In this document: piece by piece, positions 8,701 through 16,965 of the stretch
Layout of the letters: each line of letters opens with the position of its first letter
Position numbering within the stretch: position 1 is the first letter of the stretch
Source of the DNA: a virus
IMG/VR virus record: IMGVR_UViG_3300007539_000101
Coordinates: 1-32,345 of that record
Direction: 5' to 3' (one strand)
Length of the DNA: 32,345 nucleotides
Translations under genes and position numbers: made by a program
Notes under the pieces: model-generated
Told to the model about the DNA's origin: nothing
Databases searched by the model: none
What the model saw: the letters and a program-made list of their open reading frames with translations, nothing else

Positions 8701-9413
8701 GTACGAGCAATATAGTTTGTTGTTATTTTATAATTACCATCAGAAGAATCAAATCTGGCATTAAAGTCTTTTAACATTAATTCATACTTTACTGCCTTAC
8801 CAAAATATCCTTTTATAGTTAAAATGAATAGTGGGTATGGTAATTGCATAAATGCACTATACGGTGAGTTTTCACCTTGTTCAAACAATGTTCTTCCTTG
8901 TATATCCACCATTTCAATGGTTACTTGTGGTGCAAATGCAGTATTTATTTTTACCTGTACATTTGTGATACCAAGTAATTGTGTGTCTTCAGGATTGGAT
9001 ATTTTTCTAATTACTTTTTTGTTTTCTCCACTACCCACCTCTATTGTTTGTCCTTGATTTAACCCCTTACCTTGAAGTGAATCATTTCCTGTTATTTCTT
9101 CTGTCCAAGAGGTATCATATCCATCTTTATCATCAGGAAACACAAAATTTATCTTCCTTTGGTCGTCGTTACTCATAGTACCTATTCTTAGGTTTTCTAT
9201 GGTATCGTCAAAGTTATCTCCAACCACCAATTTAGTTCTAGGTAAAACCTTCGCCTCTAAGTTGACATATTTTACAAGTTCTTCATGGTTAACCAGCCTT
9301 TCTTGCACCTTATTATTTTTGTCGACAACTTTATTTGGGTCAACAATTATAATGTTTTCGTAATCTGTCTCAACATATACGTTTTGGTTGTTAAATAACT
9401 TATCACCTGCCAT
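2772..9413 (-). CDS. Giant baseplate protein with hub-like (gp27/gpD-type) regions
   Basis: At 2213 aa this is the largest gene here, far longer than T4 gp27 (391 aa). Residues about 140-260 (NVQVKINTAFAPQVTIEMVD ... YPLFILTIKGYFG) look like the first beta-barrel of a tail hub. Residues about 1835-1990 (SYTCQVTSMGNAMIQPTMYF, then YGPYLIMSVSHTIN) match the G-N-x-x-I-x-P ... Y-x-I/V-x-x-V-x-H pattern of the second hub barrel in late-control-D/gp27 proteins. The roughly 1550 residues between are Asn/Tyr-rich and unrecognised. The C-terminal 200 residues (NNNLINVGI at about 2081; SFDSIDDCLNLIVEKF at about 2115-2130) faintly recall a glucosaminidase without an obvious catalytic Glu. It overlaps the gp53-like gene by 11 bases. 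The baseplate role is well supported; the exact part is uncertain. Confidence 0.75.
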   Translation of the reverse strand: MAGDKLFNNQNVYVETDYENIIIVDPNKVVDKNNKVQERLVNHEELVKYVNLEAKVLPRTKLVVGDNFDDTIENLRIGTMSNDDQRKINFVFPDDKDGYDTSWTEEITGNDSLQGKGLNQGQTIEVGSGENKKVIRKISNPEDTQLLGITNVQVKINTAFAPQVTIEMVDIQGRTLFEQGENSPYSAFMQLPYPLFILTIKGYFGKAVKYELMLKDFNARFDSSDGNYKITTNYIARTYAILSDISINNLYTFPHMFQKTGEIEGNTTTQTNTAGLNNTEINTRQSTKGLEILKQVYSEYRSKGLIGDDFPNQQGYPLTLSVLEKKLEKFENYVMQAYGKEDMSVLNDIGAFSKTINDFRKKVFGANSEWFSKYIDINNVLIPLQNNEPVLYGFKKEIDLQGKKDAIAELKNIINEYNELINNDPTFGSKGSCVIDNQKVDSSLSFKVGINNFLKSLDGLDNIDIKLTYAKRNNVINNDELVLNTFRSNLEKQYFIDSMTLDAKTYEVVDDGNNLFFKFGNINGSANLASNTILKKLQDLEQKFQAQKKIIEDLLSEALAKKIKSPSGLGFNPTIKNIMAVIAANTDAFFRLMDNVHENSWRQRNNPIRLNVILGGDKSLGTDSKDNVQEVGDNGLPSDTNVIYPWPQYFEITNDENGNPQYEDKYPGDVNSINTTQGYRYDVWPEVEFVEEYIRAAIEIEEQEIDTNNPNEASVTPYVSVNSLLFPYSNNIYENKSIVPFLYEILERTMVDSTYTNLYKDSGYEDSIYGVIGDFENLNISTASSDSLELIQLLKNFSFSYENLLRYLKSTSGGGSWNMFVRNEYITPYIKNSLKKDYGLYNSSFISDYSTSVEGSTESVEKLRKYLKSNKSNDISFLDKYPFTDLNWLKSNLSEGEKISSEVDANNTSNIYNFIDTKKTISTFDINENDLDKKVFTYFEWITNVSGNPEQGGTPPEDLVNTQANPNVTSNNGAINYYLSRTEKKLLLTESYIDYGKNYDTTVNNIVATQTTSLLNTPYFVNAFIKGVERHKNGEENPYVALGYLYLNSLPLATLREKFKSFGDGLTTNLDYIFAGLNKFSAIHKLPYLWILKYGSIWHRYKKYIENGNDILSDIWEDFNFVNAYDPITNNRQKTYLIKDNLNSDYNYKQKNIESSLQTIDDIPTNVEYVTLNNGFYPKIVNDVYWYFTKKNIFNGYTNQEVEDAYVNRNFKSINDSSNTLNKNRKYDPQNPNRILNVNNWSYYFEIKNNTEFEDYDKDRLLIIPSVGSVKFNQSNFECFNTQGLITQDIIDNPAVYNGTCRFLWESSNYGYFDNDLINKPATFEYLKYVDPKKDNKQAFNLLDKTDITKYSNIDDMFNVFTKEMLDTFEEKFLNFCLPKDKFDSNSIGRGSETFEDFISQPQYKDLFIYNEESGENELPTEEIFRLRALYENQSPSYGITPTVNPYDISLYAVLKSLLIVNKPEFSENFSENLNKISKKQLDSFTLQHKINFLNKDLVLKIGNPGKYNRKVFNSFSNEELNNPVDKYEFGTYIGNTLPSNNNNITLNQSKSNNPEAWNAMYLYVGEYFDNYNFIYKDSGSYLTDFFIDMDVEFNESNVKLLSNIIKLYADKKLKTPNITPQEFYDEFNGFIEDQKTFQTNILNHTFIQLNKNLPNVTFTQKEQSSLSATDGEVEKVGLWKAFQTLNDKWISGQDFKTKTIFEDFLFLDRANRPVGDKVIINIEELRSFLKNRNSDMSVYSLMGHIYEKNNFTFMPTPVYTNFYGLNDRSPGAEGIPQDIPNDTFGTFMEVDTRDTRPRMLAIYVGEPSSNLDMKGNKNVRKNDDSFDITRPSGNPLIESGTNKTDYSESNRCVGFNVDFGIRNQGIFKSISLDMQQHRNIAPTFQVLADLGSQASGQKTAQQSQSLYNFYRSKSYTCQVTSMGNAMIQPTMYFNLQRVPLFYGPYLIMSVSHTINSRDFVTQFEGIRVSKYSLQQPDKLVISVNRKILESYKDKLFKQRQQEENSGTTENSTVNNSIAVDESRCEGLSNYPLKPFLPLVSSNVNSQDIVQYLNNVQTINGDMRAFIYGNIMKGKNSIEVQNNNLINVGINSLNTTLANTYTNGQVCVKKDSNIGCMASFDSIDDCLNLIVEKFKNQQILLNDLKPLSNPDSTDGKAIAMTRLLYKNIYKSDFTASNATEIKKQINDALDKNPNLEENYNEWINIFKRAVNTQ

Positions 9414-9720
9414 AGTAGAAGAAGTGTGTATCTAATGCTTTTTTATAGTCTTGTAATGAGTCAATTAATGGAAAAGGTACAAATAAAATAGCCCCATCAT
9501 TAATGTTATTTTCTAATCCTCCGTACTGAGGATTTGCCGCCAATATTAACCATCCAAAATATGGTGAATCATAAAACTCATAACTTATCTTATCTAACCT
9601 ACTTTTACCAATACGATAAATATACCTTTTATCGGTAGGTTTAGATTCTATATTTACAAAAGGCACAACAGTTTGCTTACCATTAATTAAAAAATCCTTA
9701 TATCTATTATAGTACTGCAT
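9403..9720 (-). CDS. 53: gp53/LysM-like baseplate wedge protein
   Basis: A 105-aa protein with the pattern YRIGKSRLDKISYEFYDSP-(Y)FGWLILAANP, then NDGAILFVPFP. This is the LysM-like fold seen in T4 gp53 and in tail proteins of the gpX type, where a short domain helps hold the baseplate together. T4 gp53 (196 aa) is longer, so only the LysM-like part is present. Its ATG shares one base with the stop of the 1646-aa gene (TAATG), and its own end overlaps the 2213-aa gene by 11 bases, so the three are translationally coupled and probably form one baseplate module. It could instead be a hub-stabilising LysM protein. Confidence 0.65.
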   Translation of the reverse strand: MQYYNRYKDFLINGKQTVVPFVNIESKPTDKRYIYRIGKSRLDKISYEFYDSPYFGWLILAANPQYGGLENNINDGAILFVPFPLIDSLQDYKKALDTHFFYYGR

Positions 9721-12700
9721 TAATTAAAGGTGTATTTTTGATTAAATTTATTTAAGTCTCCTCCGTTAATACCTTCATATACTTTATTAAAGTAGTCATT
9801 TTTTGTAGAATTGAAAGTGCTATCATTTTCTTGTATATAATCAAATACCCTTTCTTTATCTAAATTAAATGGGTCATATAATGTGAACTTTTTAACACTA
9901 TTGTCATTTTTAAACGTGTTAACTTTCTTTGATGTCTCGGTTTTTAATTTATTATATTCATCTAATAAACCGGGTACATCGGGAGATAAAACTTCTATTG
10001 TGTTTGTACCGTCTTCAAACATAGCTCCAACACCGATATCTATAGTTACCGCATCGACACCATAAATAATCTTATTTACATAAGAAACCCACTCTGTTTT
10101 TTCTTTTAATTCTTCCCCTAAAATTTGGTTCGCAAATCCTTCAGGGTCATTAATTATATGTGAATAAGCAACAGTACAAAATCTTGTCTGTGGTTCAGTG
10201 TCAAAATCACCAGTTAAAAATCCTTCATATAAATTATCTTTAGTGTTATTAACTAATGAATCATCACTATCTGATGTTATTTTTATGTAGAAATTAGTTA
10301 AATCTATACCAACAGTTTGTACATCATAAATGAATTCATCCATTGTATTACTTTGTGTTGATGATACATCAACGTCTGTCGTACCCGATAAATCAAACAA
10401 TATGTTTTTGCCCGATTTATTTCTAAACCCATCTGTTTTTGTATGAATTAAATTAATTTTATCTATAACTCTCACTAAACTTAACTGATTATCAACTAAT
10501 GAACCAATTTGTGAGTTTAAATTTTCTTCAGCCTCAAGAACCGCATTATTTATAAAAGTTTTAAGGTTTCTTTTAAATTTTTTCTTATCAGTACTTTTAA
10601 AATCAAATTGTTCAATATCCTTTAAAAATGGATTTAAATTATTGTCAACATCACTAATTAAATTTGTGGATAAGGTTGACATTTCATTTTGTATTTGTTC
10701 TGGTTTACCAAAAATATTCATAGGAAATTCATCATTCCCATCAAAGTAACCCGTCATTTCACCATAAAAATATTTAGTATTTTTACTAAAATAATATAAT
10801 CCTATTAACGAATTACTTTTTGATATTTCCTCAAGGGTACTTCCCATACCTTGGGCATAGGTCTCGGACTTTTTAACTAATTCCTTAACAGTTTCTTTGT
10901 ATTTTATTTGACCCGTAACCGTGTTGTTTTCTATATCTAAATCAGTACTTATTATCTCACCTATAGTGTTTCCCGCCTCTTCAGGTCTTTCAACCTCACC
11001 ATCTTTTACACTGAATCCTTGAATTTCTTCAATTTTTCTCATTACCTGATTATTGACTTCATCCCTATCTTCAGTCGGGACTGCTCTGTCGTCATACATT
11101 TCAGTATTACCATAATAATTAAATGATAAGGCATTTTGTAACCTTGTAACAGGTTCTTGTAATCCCTGACCACCAATGAAATAAAAAGACATACTAATAT
11201 CTGCAATCATTGGTTGTACACCAATACCTTCCGGGTTTAAATCAAGTATTAGTGGGTCAAAACTTACTGACATTTGATTTATGGCGATTTTAGTATGGTA
11301 AAAGTCCCCTATTCTCAATATACAGATTGGTGGTGCACCAAATGCCGTATTTTGTATTCCACCCTTTTTAGGTTTACCGTCAGGACCGATTACGGGTATG
11401 GTGTCTCCAGGTCTTAAACATTGCTGTAAGAAAGTAAGTCGACTATTAAGTCCTTCGGGTGTTATAGAGTGAAATGCCGGTTGGAAGAATTTTATTTTAT
11501 CTTGTATTCCTTCATACACCAATGGACTATCTTCTTTTAGTATATCGAAATAATCACATTCACTTAATAATCTTCTAAGTATTCTTTTCGCTACATCGTT
11601 TCTAGTTGACGCACTTGAACTTACTACTTGACTTGAGGTATATCCTGTTCTTTCAACTTCATCAAAAGTTACTATCTCTTCATATGTTGGTTCAGGTTTT
11701 CTATCTTCGGGTGATGGGGGTGTTTCTTGAACATCTATTCTACATCTCCTACATGCCATAGCAGTTGGGGTGTATATCGAGTCGGTTACGTCTGCGAAAT
11801 TTTCTGTACAATCATAAGGTCCCGCCCCATCGGGTGTGTATACATCTGCATTTTCTCCTTGTGCACTTTCGGTTATTGTAACATAACCCTCATCTATATA
11901 TTTTTTTAGTGTATTATTTTCACTATCAAATTTTAGGTTTTCTAAATAACTTCTAACACTATTAATTCTTCTTTTAGAAAGTGCTGAGTTATAGGTTTCG
12001 GATGCAGGTGCAGATGCAGAACCATAAATAACAATATTAATTTTAGCCTTTTCATTAACCGCATCCTTTATTTTATTTAATAGTTCAATTGTATTTTGTT
12101 CTATTTTTGTAACAAAATTATCTATAAAAAATAAACTTTCTTCCTTATAACTGTCTTTACATCTTTCTTCGTACTTAGACCTAAGACCTAAGTAATCACT
12201 TAAAGATTCACTGTATGGTTTATCTGCGGTTGTTGAGGTCGCATTTTGTGGACCCGGTATATCATGATGGAAATAATAAAAGAAACTATAGTCTTCAGGT
12301 TCTGTTTTTTTAACATAATCCTCTATAACTGGTGTAGTTTCTATAACATCTACACGAGGTATTTCCTCCATATATGTATATGCGGTTTCAACATTCTGTG
12401 TTTCTGATAATATTTCATATATATCTGACATAGTAAACTGAGGAAACCTTGTTGCTAAATCATACATGTCATAATCCCTACATCCAGCAAAGAAAGAATC
12501 CACTATATCATTAATTTCAGATTTTGTTTTATTTTTTAATTCCTTATCAACAATAACATTTAAGATTGATGGGTGGTCTACAACTATTTTCCAACTTAGT
12601 GTACCCTGTCTCATTGTATTATTGTATGTGTATATAGGTTCTGGTCTACCTAAAAATTCATTAGTTGTCCAATTAACTGAGTTAGTTTCTGAAACTTTTA

Positions 12701-14660
12701 GGTCGTAAGGTGGGAACCACATAATCCTACCTTTATTTGGTCCTCTTTCACAAACCGCTAAGTCTTGGTATGTATATCCTTTTTTATTTGATGTCCTCCA
12801 TGCTAAGTTTTCTATTGAAAACATGTACTTTTTTACGCTTCCGTCTTTTATGTTTGTGGACGATTTACCCCTCATAGGGGCAATATTTAAATTATATGTG
12901 TTATCTAAAACAGAATTAGAAAACTTTCTATAGTCATTTACTGCACCTTTATCTTTTTGTAAGTCTTTATTATGTGAATATGTTCTATCTTTACTAAAAA
13001 CCCTACAGTATTCAGTACCTACAATTCTACCACTACTTAAATCTTCATATTTATACACCATAGAACCTTTTGTCATTTCTCTAGTACCATCATTAAAAAC
13101 TTTAGAGATTTGATTAATAGCATTACCGACATGTTGTAATTTTTTTGGTCCTTGTAATGCGTCTGAAGCTAATATTATTTTTTGGGTATTATCTAAAATT
13201 GACCCCTTAGTAAAATTATATGAACTTGATTTTGGTGTTGAGTCATATCCATTATCAACATTTGTTGTACTTCCATAGTTGGATAAGCTATTTAATAGGT
13301 CATCAACATTACCTTGTGTTTGTACTTGACCGTTTACACCTCCACCTCTTGTCGGCGCCTTTTTTGCCCCTTTAGATGACTCGTCTGTAATCCAAGTGAA
13401 ACCACCTTGTAGTCTTTTACTATCATAACTACTATTAGTATATGTTTCACTACCTGGAATAAACTTACTACCGTTTAATCCGAAACTAAAATTATTTGTA
13501 GCTTCTTTATTTTCATATAAGGTACCTAACTCACCATAACCCCTTACAGGTATATCTATTTTATTACCCCTATTATCCACAGGTAAAGCGTCGGGTGGTG
13601 ATATTATGTCTTGTACTGATAATATTTTACTTCCTAAGTAATAGTCGCCAACGGGTGCTTTTGAATTCGTCTCTTGATAGTCCGGTCTAAATTTATTGTA
13701 CGATAAATTAGAAAATAGTCTCCCTGACTGTCCTTTACCAGTGCTTTTAAGCATCAGGTCTGAAGCTCTCTTATTTGACTGTGTTTTGAGTTTATCTCTT
13801 TTAGAAAATAATCCTCCTATTGTTGCTTGCTCTTCTGAAGTTTGTTTTGTTTCAGGTGAAAAATAGTCACCCGCAATCCATGAGTACGGTGAATACACAC
13901 CAGTAACTCTGCTTATAAAATCCAGCCCTTTACCTATTATATTTTCAGGTACAGATATGTGATAGTCTTTTTCAATTACACTTCTATTTCCAGTGACAAT
14001 TGCTAACGCGTCAAAAGGGTCTGATAATGCGTCAAGCGCATTAACCCTACCTAATGTTTGTTGTCTAGTCTCAAATGCAATTCTATTTAAAAACTCACTC
14101 TTTAATGACTCCGCACCTATTTTAGCTAAATCAGAATCTTGTGATAAATTACCATTAGAACCGAGTGGGTTTAAATCATTTAAAATACTTCCGGGGTTAT
14201 ACGTTGAGAATATAAACGTGTAGTAATTTCCTCTACTTTCTATAATCCTCTCAATATCTTCAATATTAATTAGTTTTGTGTAACCCTCTTCAGGAAGATA
14301 TTGGTTTTTTATCTCTGCTCTTTTTTGTGATGTTTCTGTATCTATAGATGGTTCAGAACTAAAGTACTCATATTCACCATAGTTTGATTCCGTTTGATTA
14401 TTATTATTAATATTTACGGTATCTCCAAACCCTTTAGTGTTTTCGGGTCCATATTTATTTTTAACGTATAATTTACTCTCCTGTATATCACCTATATCCT
14501 GTATGTTACCCGAATCAATAACCCCAATATCATTTACCGAGAATTCAAATTCACCAGGTTTTTCATCACCCTTGTACCCCTCTTTATAGGGTGGTAAATT
14601 TCTAACTAAAAGTTTTCTTCTAAAACTCTCTGTAGCGTTAAAAGTTAATTCACTCGGCAT
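9720..14660 (-). CDS. Large baseplate protein with an internal OmpA-like domain
   Basis: A 1646-aa structural protein. Residues about 600-720 contain a tail-barrel-like segment (GRIMWFPPYDLKVSE ... GRPEPIYTYNNTMRQGTLSW). Residues about 845-985 are an OmpA-like peptidoglycan-binding domain: INIVIYGSASAP, then ETYNSALSKRRINSVRSYL, then YVTITESAQGE. The Y-N-x-x-L-S-x-R-R-x-x-S-V signature aligns without gaps to OmpA, but the ligand-binding Asp of the OmpA GYTD motif is Ser here. Residues about 1040-1200 hold another tail-barrel-like segment (FGAPPICILRIGDFYHTKIA ... SMSFYFIGGQG). The N-terminal 500 and C-terminal 400 residues are unrecognised. Position between the tape measure and the gp53-like gene supports a baseplate hub or wedge role, perhaps touching the cell wall on infection. 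Confidence 0.75.
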   Translation of the reverse strand: MPSELTFNATESFRRKLLVRNLPPYKEGYKGDEKPGEFEFSVNDIGVIDSGNIQDIGDIQESKLYVKNKYGPENTKGFGDTVNINNNNQTESNYGEYEYFSSEPSIDTETSQKRAEIKNQYLPEEGYTKLINIEDIERIIESRGNYYTFIFSTYNPGSILNDLNPLGSNGNLSQDSDLAKIGAESLKSEFLNRIAFETRQQTLGRVNALDALSDPFDALAIVTGNRSVIEKDYHISVPENIIGKGLDFISRVTGVYSPYSWIAGDYFSPETKQTSEEQATIGGLFSKRDKLKTQSNKRASDLMLKSTGKGQSGRLFSNLSYNKFRPDYQETNSKAPVGDYYLGSKILSVQDIISPPDALPVDNRGNKIDIPVRGYGELGTLYENKEATNNFSFGLNGSKFIPGSETYTNSSYDSKRLQGGFTWITDESSKGAKKAPTRGGGVNGQVQTQGNVDDLLNSLSNYGSTTNVDNGYDSTPKSSSYNFTKGSILDNTQKIILASDALQGPKKLQHVGNAINQISKVFNDGTREMTKGSMVYKYEDLSSGRIVGTEYCRVFSKDRTYSHNKDLQKDKGAVNDYRKFSNSVLDNTYNLNIAPMRGKSSTNIKDGSVKKYMFSIENLAWRTSNKKGYTYQDLAVCERGPNKGRIMWFPPYDLKVSETNSVNWTTNEFLGRPEPIYTYNNTMRQGTLSWKIVVDHPSILNVIVDKELKNKTKSEINDIVDSFFAGCRDYDMYDLATRFPQFTMSDIYEILSETQNVETAYTYMEEIPRVDVIETTPVIEDYVKKTEPEDYSFFYYFHHDIPGPQNATSTTADKPYSESLSDYLGLRSKYEERCKDSYKEESLFFIDNFVTKIEQNTIELLNKIKDAVNEKAKINIVIYGSASAPASETYNSALSKRRINSVRSYLENLKFDSENNTLKKYIDEGYVTITESAQGENADVYTPDGAGPYDCTENFADVTDSIYTPTAMACRRCRIDVQETPPSPEDRKPEPTYEEIVTFDEVERTGYTSSQVVSSSASTRNDVAKRILRRLLSECDYFDILKEDSPLVYEGIQDKIKFFQPAFHSITPEGLNSRLTFLQQCLRPGDTIPVIGPDGKPKKGGIQNTAFGAPPICILRIGDFYHTKIAINQMSVSFDPLILDLNPEGIGVQPMIADISMSFYFIGGQGLQEPVTRLQNALSFNYYGNTEMYDDRAVPTEDRDEVNNQVMRKIEEIQGFSVKDGEVERPEEAGNTIGEIISTDLDIENNTVTGQIKYKETVKELVKKSETYAQGMGSTLEEISKSNSLIGLYYFSKNTKYFYGEMTGYFDGNDEFPMNIFGKPEQIQNEMSTLSTNLISDVDNNLNPFLKDIEQFDFKSTDKKKFKRNLKTFINNAVLEAEENLNSQIGSLVDNQLSLVRVIDKINLIHTKTDGFRNKSGKNILFDLSGTTDVDVSSTQSNTMDEFIYDVQTVGIDLTNFYIKITSDSDDSLVNNTKDNLYEGFLTGDFDTEPQTRFCTVAYSHIINDPEGFANQILGEELKEKTEWVSYVNKIIYGVDAVTIDIGVGAMFEDGTNTIEVLSPDVPGLLDEYNKLKTETSKKVNTFKNDNSVKKFTLYDPFNLDKERVFDYIQENDSTFNSTKNDYFNKVYEGINGGDLNKFNQKYTFN

Positions 14661-14677
14661 AATATTTCTATTTATAG

Positions 14678-14686
14678 ATAAATAGA
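14678..14686 (-). promoter_or_regulatory. Late-promoter-like motif, 1646-aa gene
   Basis: TCTATTTAT in minus sense, 17 bases before the ATG at 14660. A true T4-type late box TATAAATA also occurs here (14676-14669), only 8 bases before the ATG; if that box were used the mRNA would be nearly leaderless. Confidence 0.5.
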
Positions 14687-14699
14687 TTAATTGTTAATT

Positions 14700-16736
14700 T
14701 TATGCGTATGTTGTTTCTGTACCTGAAACTATTTTCAACACCTGCGATTTAAATTCTGGATTATTCATTAGTTGCACCACATCAATTTTTTGTAAATCCG
14801 TACCATTTAGAGTTAAATTAATATTACCATTAACTTTAACCTCACCTTCTCTTATCATCTCTATCGGCGAACTTGTTTCTTGTGTGTTGGCGTAGTCTAT
14901 ATTCGTGTCTGTATTTAATACAGGTGTAACCTCAACTACACCACTGTTTTCAGGTTTGTTTATTGGTTCTACCGATTCATTTAAATTACTAATATCGTTA
15001 TTTTCACTTATATCTGTATTTTGACCAGTGTTTTGTCCCGTATTTTGTTCAAGGTATAATTTATTAAAACTATTTAATAACCCATCTGTTAAAGTGTTAA
15101 ACGCATTAACATCTATTCCACCCACATCAATTCCAAATTTCTTTAATGATTCACCAAATTTATCAAGTAATTCGGCATCTTTAAAAATATTTTCTTCATC
15201 TAAACCTAAATTAACTTGGTCGAAAAATTCGGGTACATTACCAAAAACATGATTAATAAGACTTAATTGTCCCGCAGCATATGCTTGTATGGTTGTTGGA
15301 TTTGAGAACCCTTCCTCAATCATTTGAGTCATCAGTGTCCCTTGTGTTTCCATTTCTGTACTTTCAACTGAACTCCTAACTCTATCACTCTGTGTTAATG
15401 CTATTTCACCAAAAACGTCCGCTATATCACCATATGCTTGTGTGTCCTCAGCTTTTAATAAAGATATCGCACCAATTTCGGCTTTAGTCCCTTTTAATGA
15501 CTGTAAAACTGATAATTGTTCTTTGTTAATGTCTCTTATTTCACGAGAAACTTCTTCAGCCGATTTTGCTTGGTCTTTTTGTAGGTCATCTAATTGGTCT
15601 AACTGTTCTTTAGTTAACGAACTAGCGTCAACCATTTCATCCATACCCGGTAATTTTATTTTTAACTCACCGTTTTCACCAAATTCAGATAAATTAGCAA
15701 TTAATTCTTTTTGTTCTTCAGTATATCCTCCAACAGCGTTTTCAAGTAATTTTAATTTTTCAGTTCTTTGTTTCGCCTTAATCGCCTCATCTGCCATTTG
15801 TTCATACGACTTTCCTGTCATCTGAGCCATCTCTTTCAAACGATACATTTCAGTTACAGGAATATCAAACTCACCCGTTTCTTCATTAAAAGTAACTGCA
15901 CTTTCAGACGCTTTTATTAACTCATCTTGTAGTCCTGCAACATCTGTTTGTGCCATATGTAACAGTTTGAATGGGTCACCTAAAGCACCAACCGCACCTC
16001 CAACCATCTGAAACCCTGCAGCCATTTCAATCGCCTTTTCAGGTGCAAGTAAATCTTCAGCCAGTTTAAATGTTTGACTAACATCTATTCTTAATGCCTG
16101 AGCCTTAGCCAACATATTACTAAATCCTTGTATTCCGTCTTTAAAGTTATACGCACTTAGTTTTTTTATGTTTTCACTAATTTTACCCATAAATTGTGAA
16201 ACATTAATACCATAAGAACGGGCTTGTTGTCCCATATTATGAATATTTTTTATAGCTTCGTCAGTACCAACACCAAGGTCTTTAAATCCCATAACCATGG
16301 TTGAAATTTCTTTACCTGAAATTCCAGCACTTCTACCCAATAGTTGCATATTGGTTATTTGTTCAGAACTTAACAATGTATTAACCTGCATGACTTCGTT
16401 GATTTCTTGCATTAATTTTAGATTGTCATCTACATTAATACCAAACAATGATGTCTCATAAGTCGCTTTAGCAACTGCCTTTTCAATACCTTCAGATATA
16501 GCCTTTGTTTGACCCATTGACTCTCGTGTTAGAGTCATTGTCATATCTTCTAAGGCAATTTTTGTTTTTAATATATTTGTGGGGTCTAAAGCCGTTCTAT
16601 ACGTCTTTCCTAAACTCTTTATGCTATATTCAGCATAATTAAATGAATCTGCTAATCCTTCTACCGTTTGTGTAGAGTTATCTACATTCTTTGCAAATTC
16701 GTCTGTTGGGTCCTTTATGTTTTCTCCGTTAGCCAT
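14700..16736 (-). CDS. Tail tape measure protein
   Basis: A 678-aa, largely alpha-helical, Met/Lys/Glu-rich protein directly downstream of the tail-assembly pair, the standard place for the tape measure. Helical stretches fill residues 30-450 (for example EDMTMTLTRESMGQTKAISEG and AAGFQMVGGAVGALGDPFKL). A short tandem repeat QNTGQNTGQNTD at about 566-577 precedes a linker, and the C-terminus has a beta-rich end (GEVKVNGNINLTLNG ... NNPEFKSQVLKIV) like those of other tape measures. It sets tail length inside the tube. With T4 gp29 (590 aa) making a tail of about 100 nm, this would give a slightly longer tail if the same scaling holds. No clear membrane segment is seen. Its start is 17 bases after an ATATTTAT motif. 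Confidence 0.75.
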   Translation of the reverse strand: MANGENIKDPTDEFAKNVDNSTQTVEGLADSFNYAEYSIKSLGKTYRTALDPTNILKTKIALEDMTMTLTRESMGQTKAISEGIEKAVAKATYETSLFGINVDDNLKLMQEINEVMQVNTLLSSEQITNMQLLGRSAGISGKEISTMVMGFKDLGVGTDEAIKNIHNMGQQARSYGINVSQFMGKISENIKKLSAYNFKDGIQGFSNMLAKAQALRIDVSQTFKLAEDLLAPEKAIEMAAGFQMVGGAVGALGDPFKLLHMAQTDVAGLQDELIKASESAVTFNEETGEFDIPVTEMYRLKEMAQMTGKSYEQMADEAIKAKQRTEKLKLLENAVGGYTEEQKELIANLSEFGENGELKIKLPGMDEMVDASSLTKEQLDQLDDLQKDQAKSAEEVSREIRDINKEQLSVLQSLKGTKAEIGAISLLKAEDTQAYGDIADVFGEIALTQSDRVRSSVESTEMETQGTLMTQMIEEGFSNPTTIQAYAAGQLSLINHVFGNVPEFFDQVNLGLDEENIFKDAELLDKFGESLKKFGIDVGGIDVNAFNTLTDGLLNSFNKLYLEQNTGQNTGQNTDISENNDISNLNESVEPINKPENSGVVEVTPVLNTDTNIDYANTQETSSPIEMIREGEVKVNGNINLTLNGTDLQKIDVVQLMNNPEFKSQVLKIVSGTETTYA

Positions 16737-16753
16737 ATAGTCTTGATATTCTT

Positions 16754-16762
16754 ATAAATATT
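16754..16762 (-). promoter_or_regulatory. ATATTTAT late-promoter-like motif, tape measure gene
   Basis: AATATTTAT in minus sense, 17 bases before the tape measure ATG; its first base is the last base of the preceding ORF's stop codon. Confidence 0.5.
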
Positions 16763-16965
16763 TACCTTTTACTTTTAGCTTTATCTATGGCTTCTGATTT
16801 TCTTTTAAATTCGTCACTTAATTTATTTATAAAGTATTTTCTTTCGTATGTAGGCATATTCATAACATCCATATACGACATATTTACGTGTCGACATAGA
16901 TAGTAGATTTCATCAAGCAGAGCTATTCTATATTCAGAAGAAAGGACGAAAAAACTCCGCCCCAA
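16762..16965 (-). CDS. Small tail-assembly ORF in +1 frame, probably the frameshift extension of the gp26-like gene
   Basis: The frame encodes EYRIALLDEIYYLCRHVNMSYMDVM, then NMPTYERKYFINKLSDEFKRK, a helical pattern I associate with the small partner of gp26-like/tail-chaperone genes in contractile phages. The frame has no ATG before codon 29, in the middle of that pattern; the only upstream start is a TTG at 16965 inside the end of the preceding gene. The 32-base overlap contains a GGGG run and TTT TTT C, both good slip sites for entering this frame. So the likely product is a fusion of about 307 aa with the upstream protein, made by +1 (or -2) frameshifting, as for tail chaperones in front of the tape measure in other phages. 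Independent initiation at TTG or at codon 29 cannot be excluded. Confidence 0.6.
   Translation of the reverse strand: MGRSFFVLSSEYRIALLDEIYYLCRHVNMSYMDVMNMPTYERKYFINKLSDEFKRKSEAIDKAKSKR

Noticed and set aside
15442-15825. 127-aa plus-strand reading frame inside the tape measure gene
   Set aside because: Ser/Asn/Phe-rich antisense product of a coding region, no leader or motif; a shadow frame.
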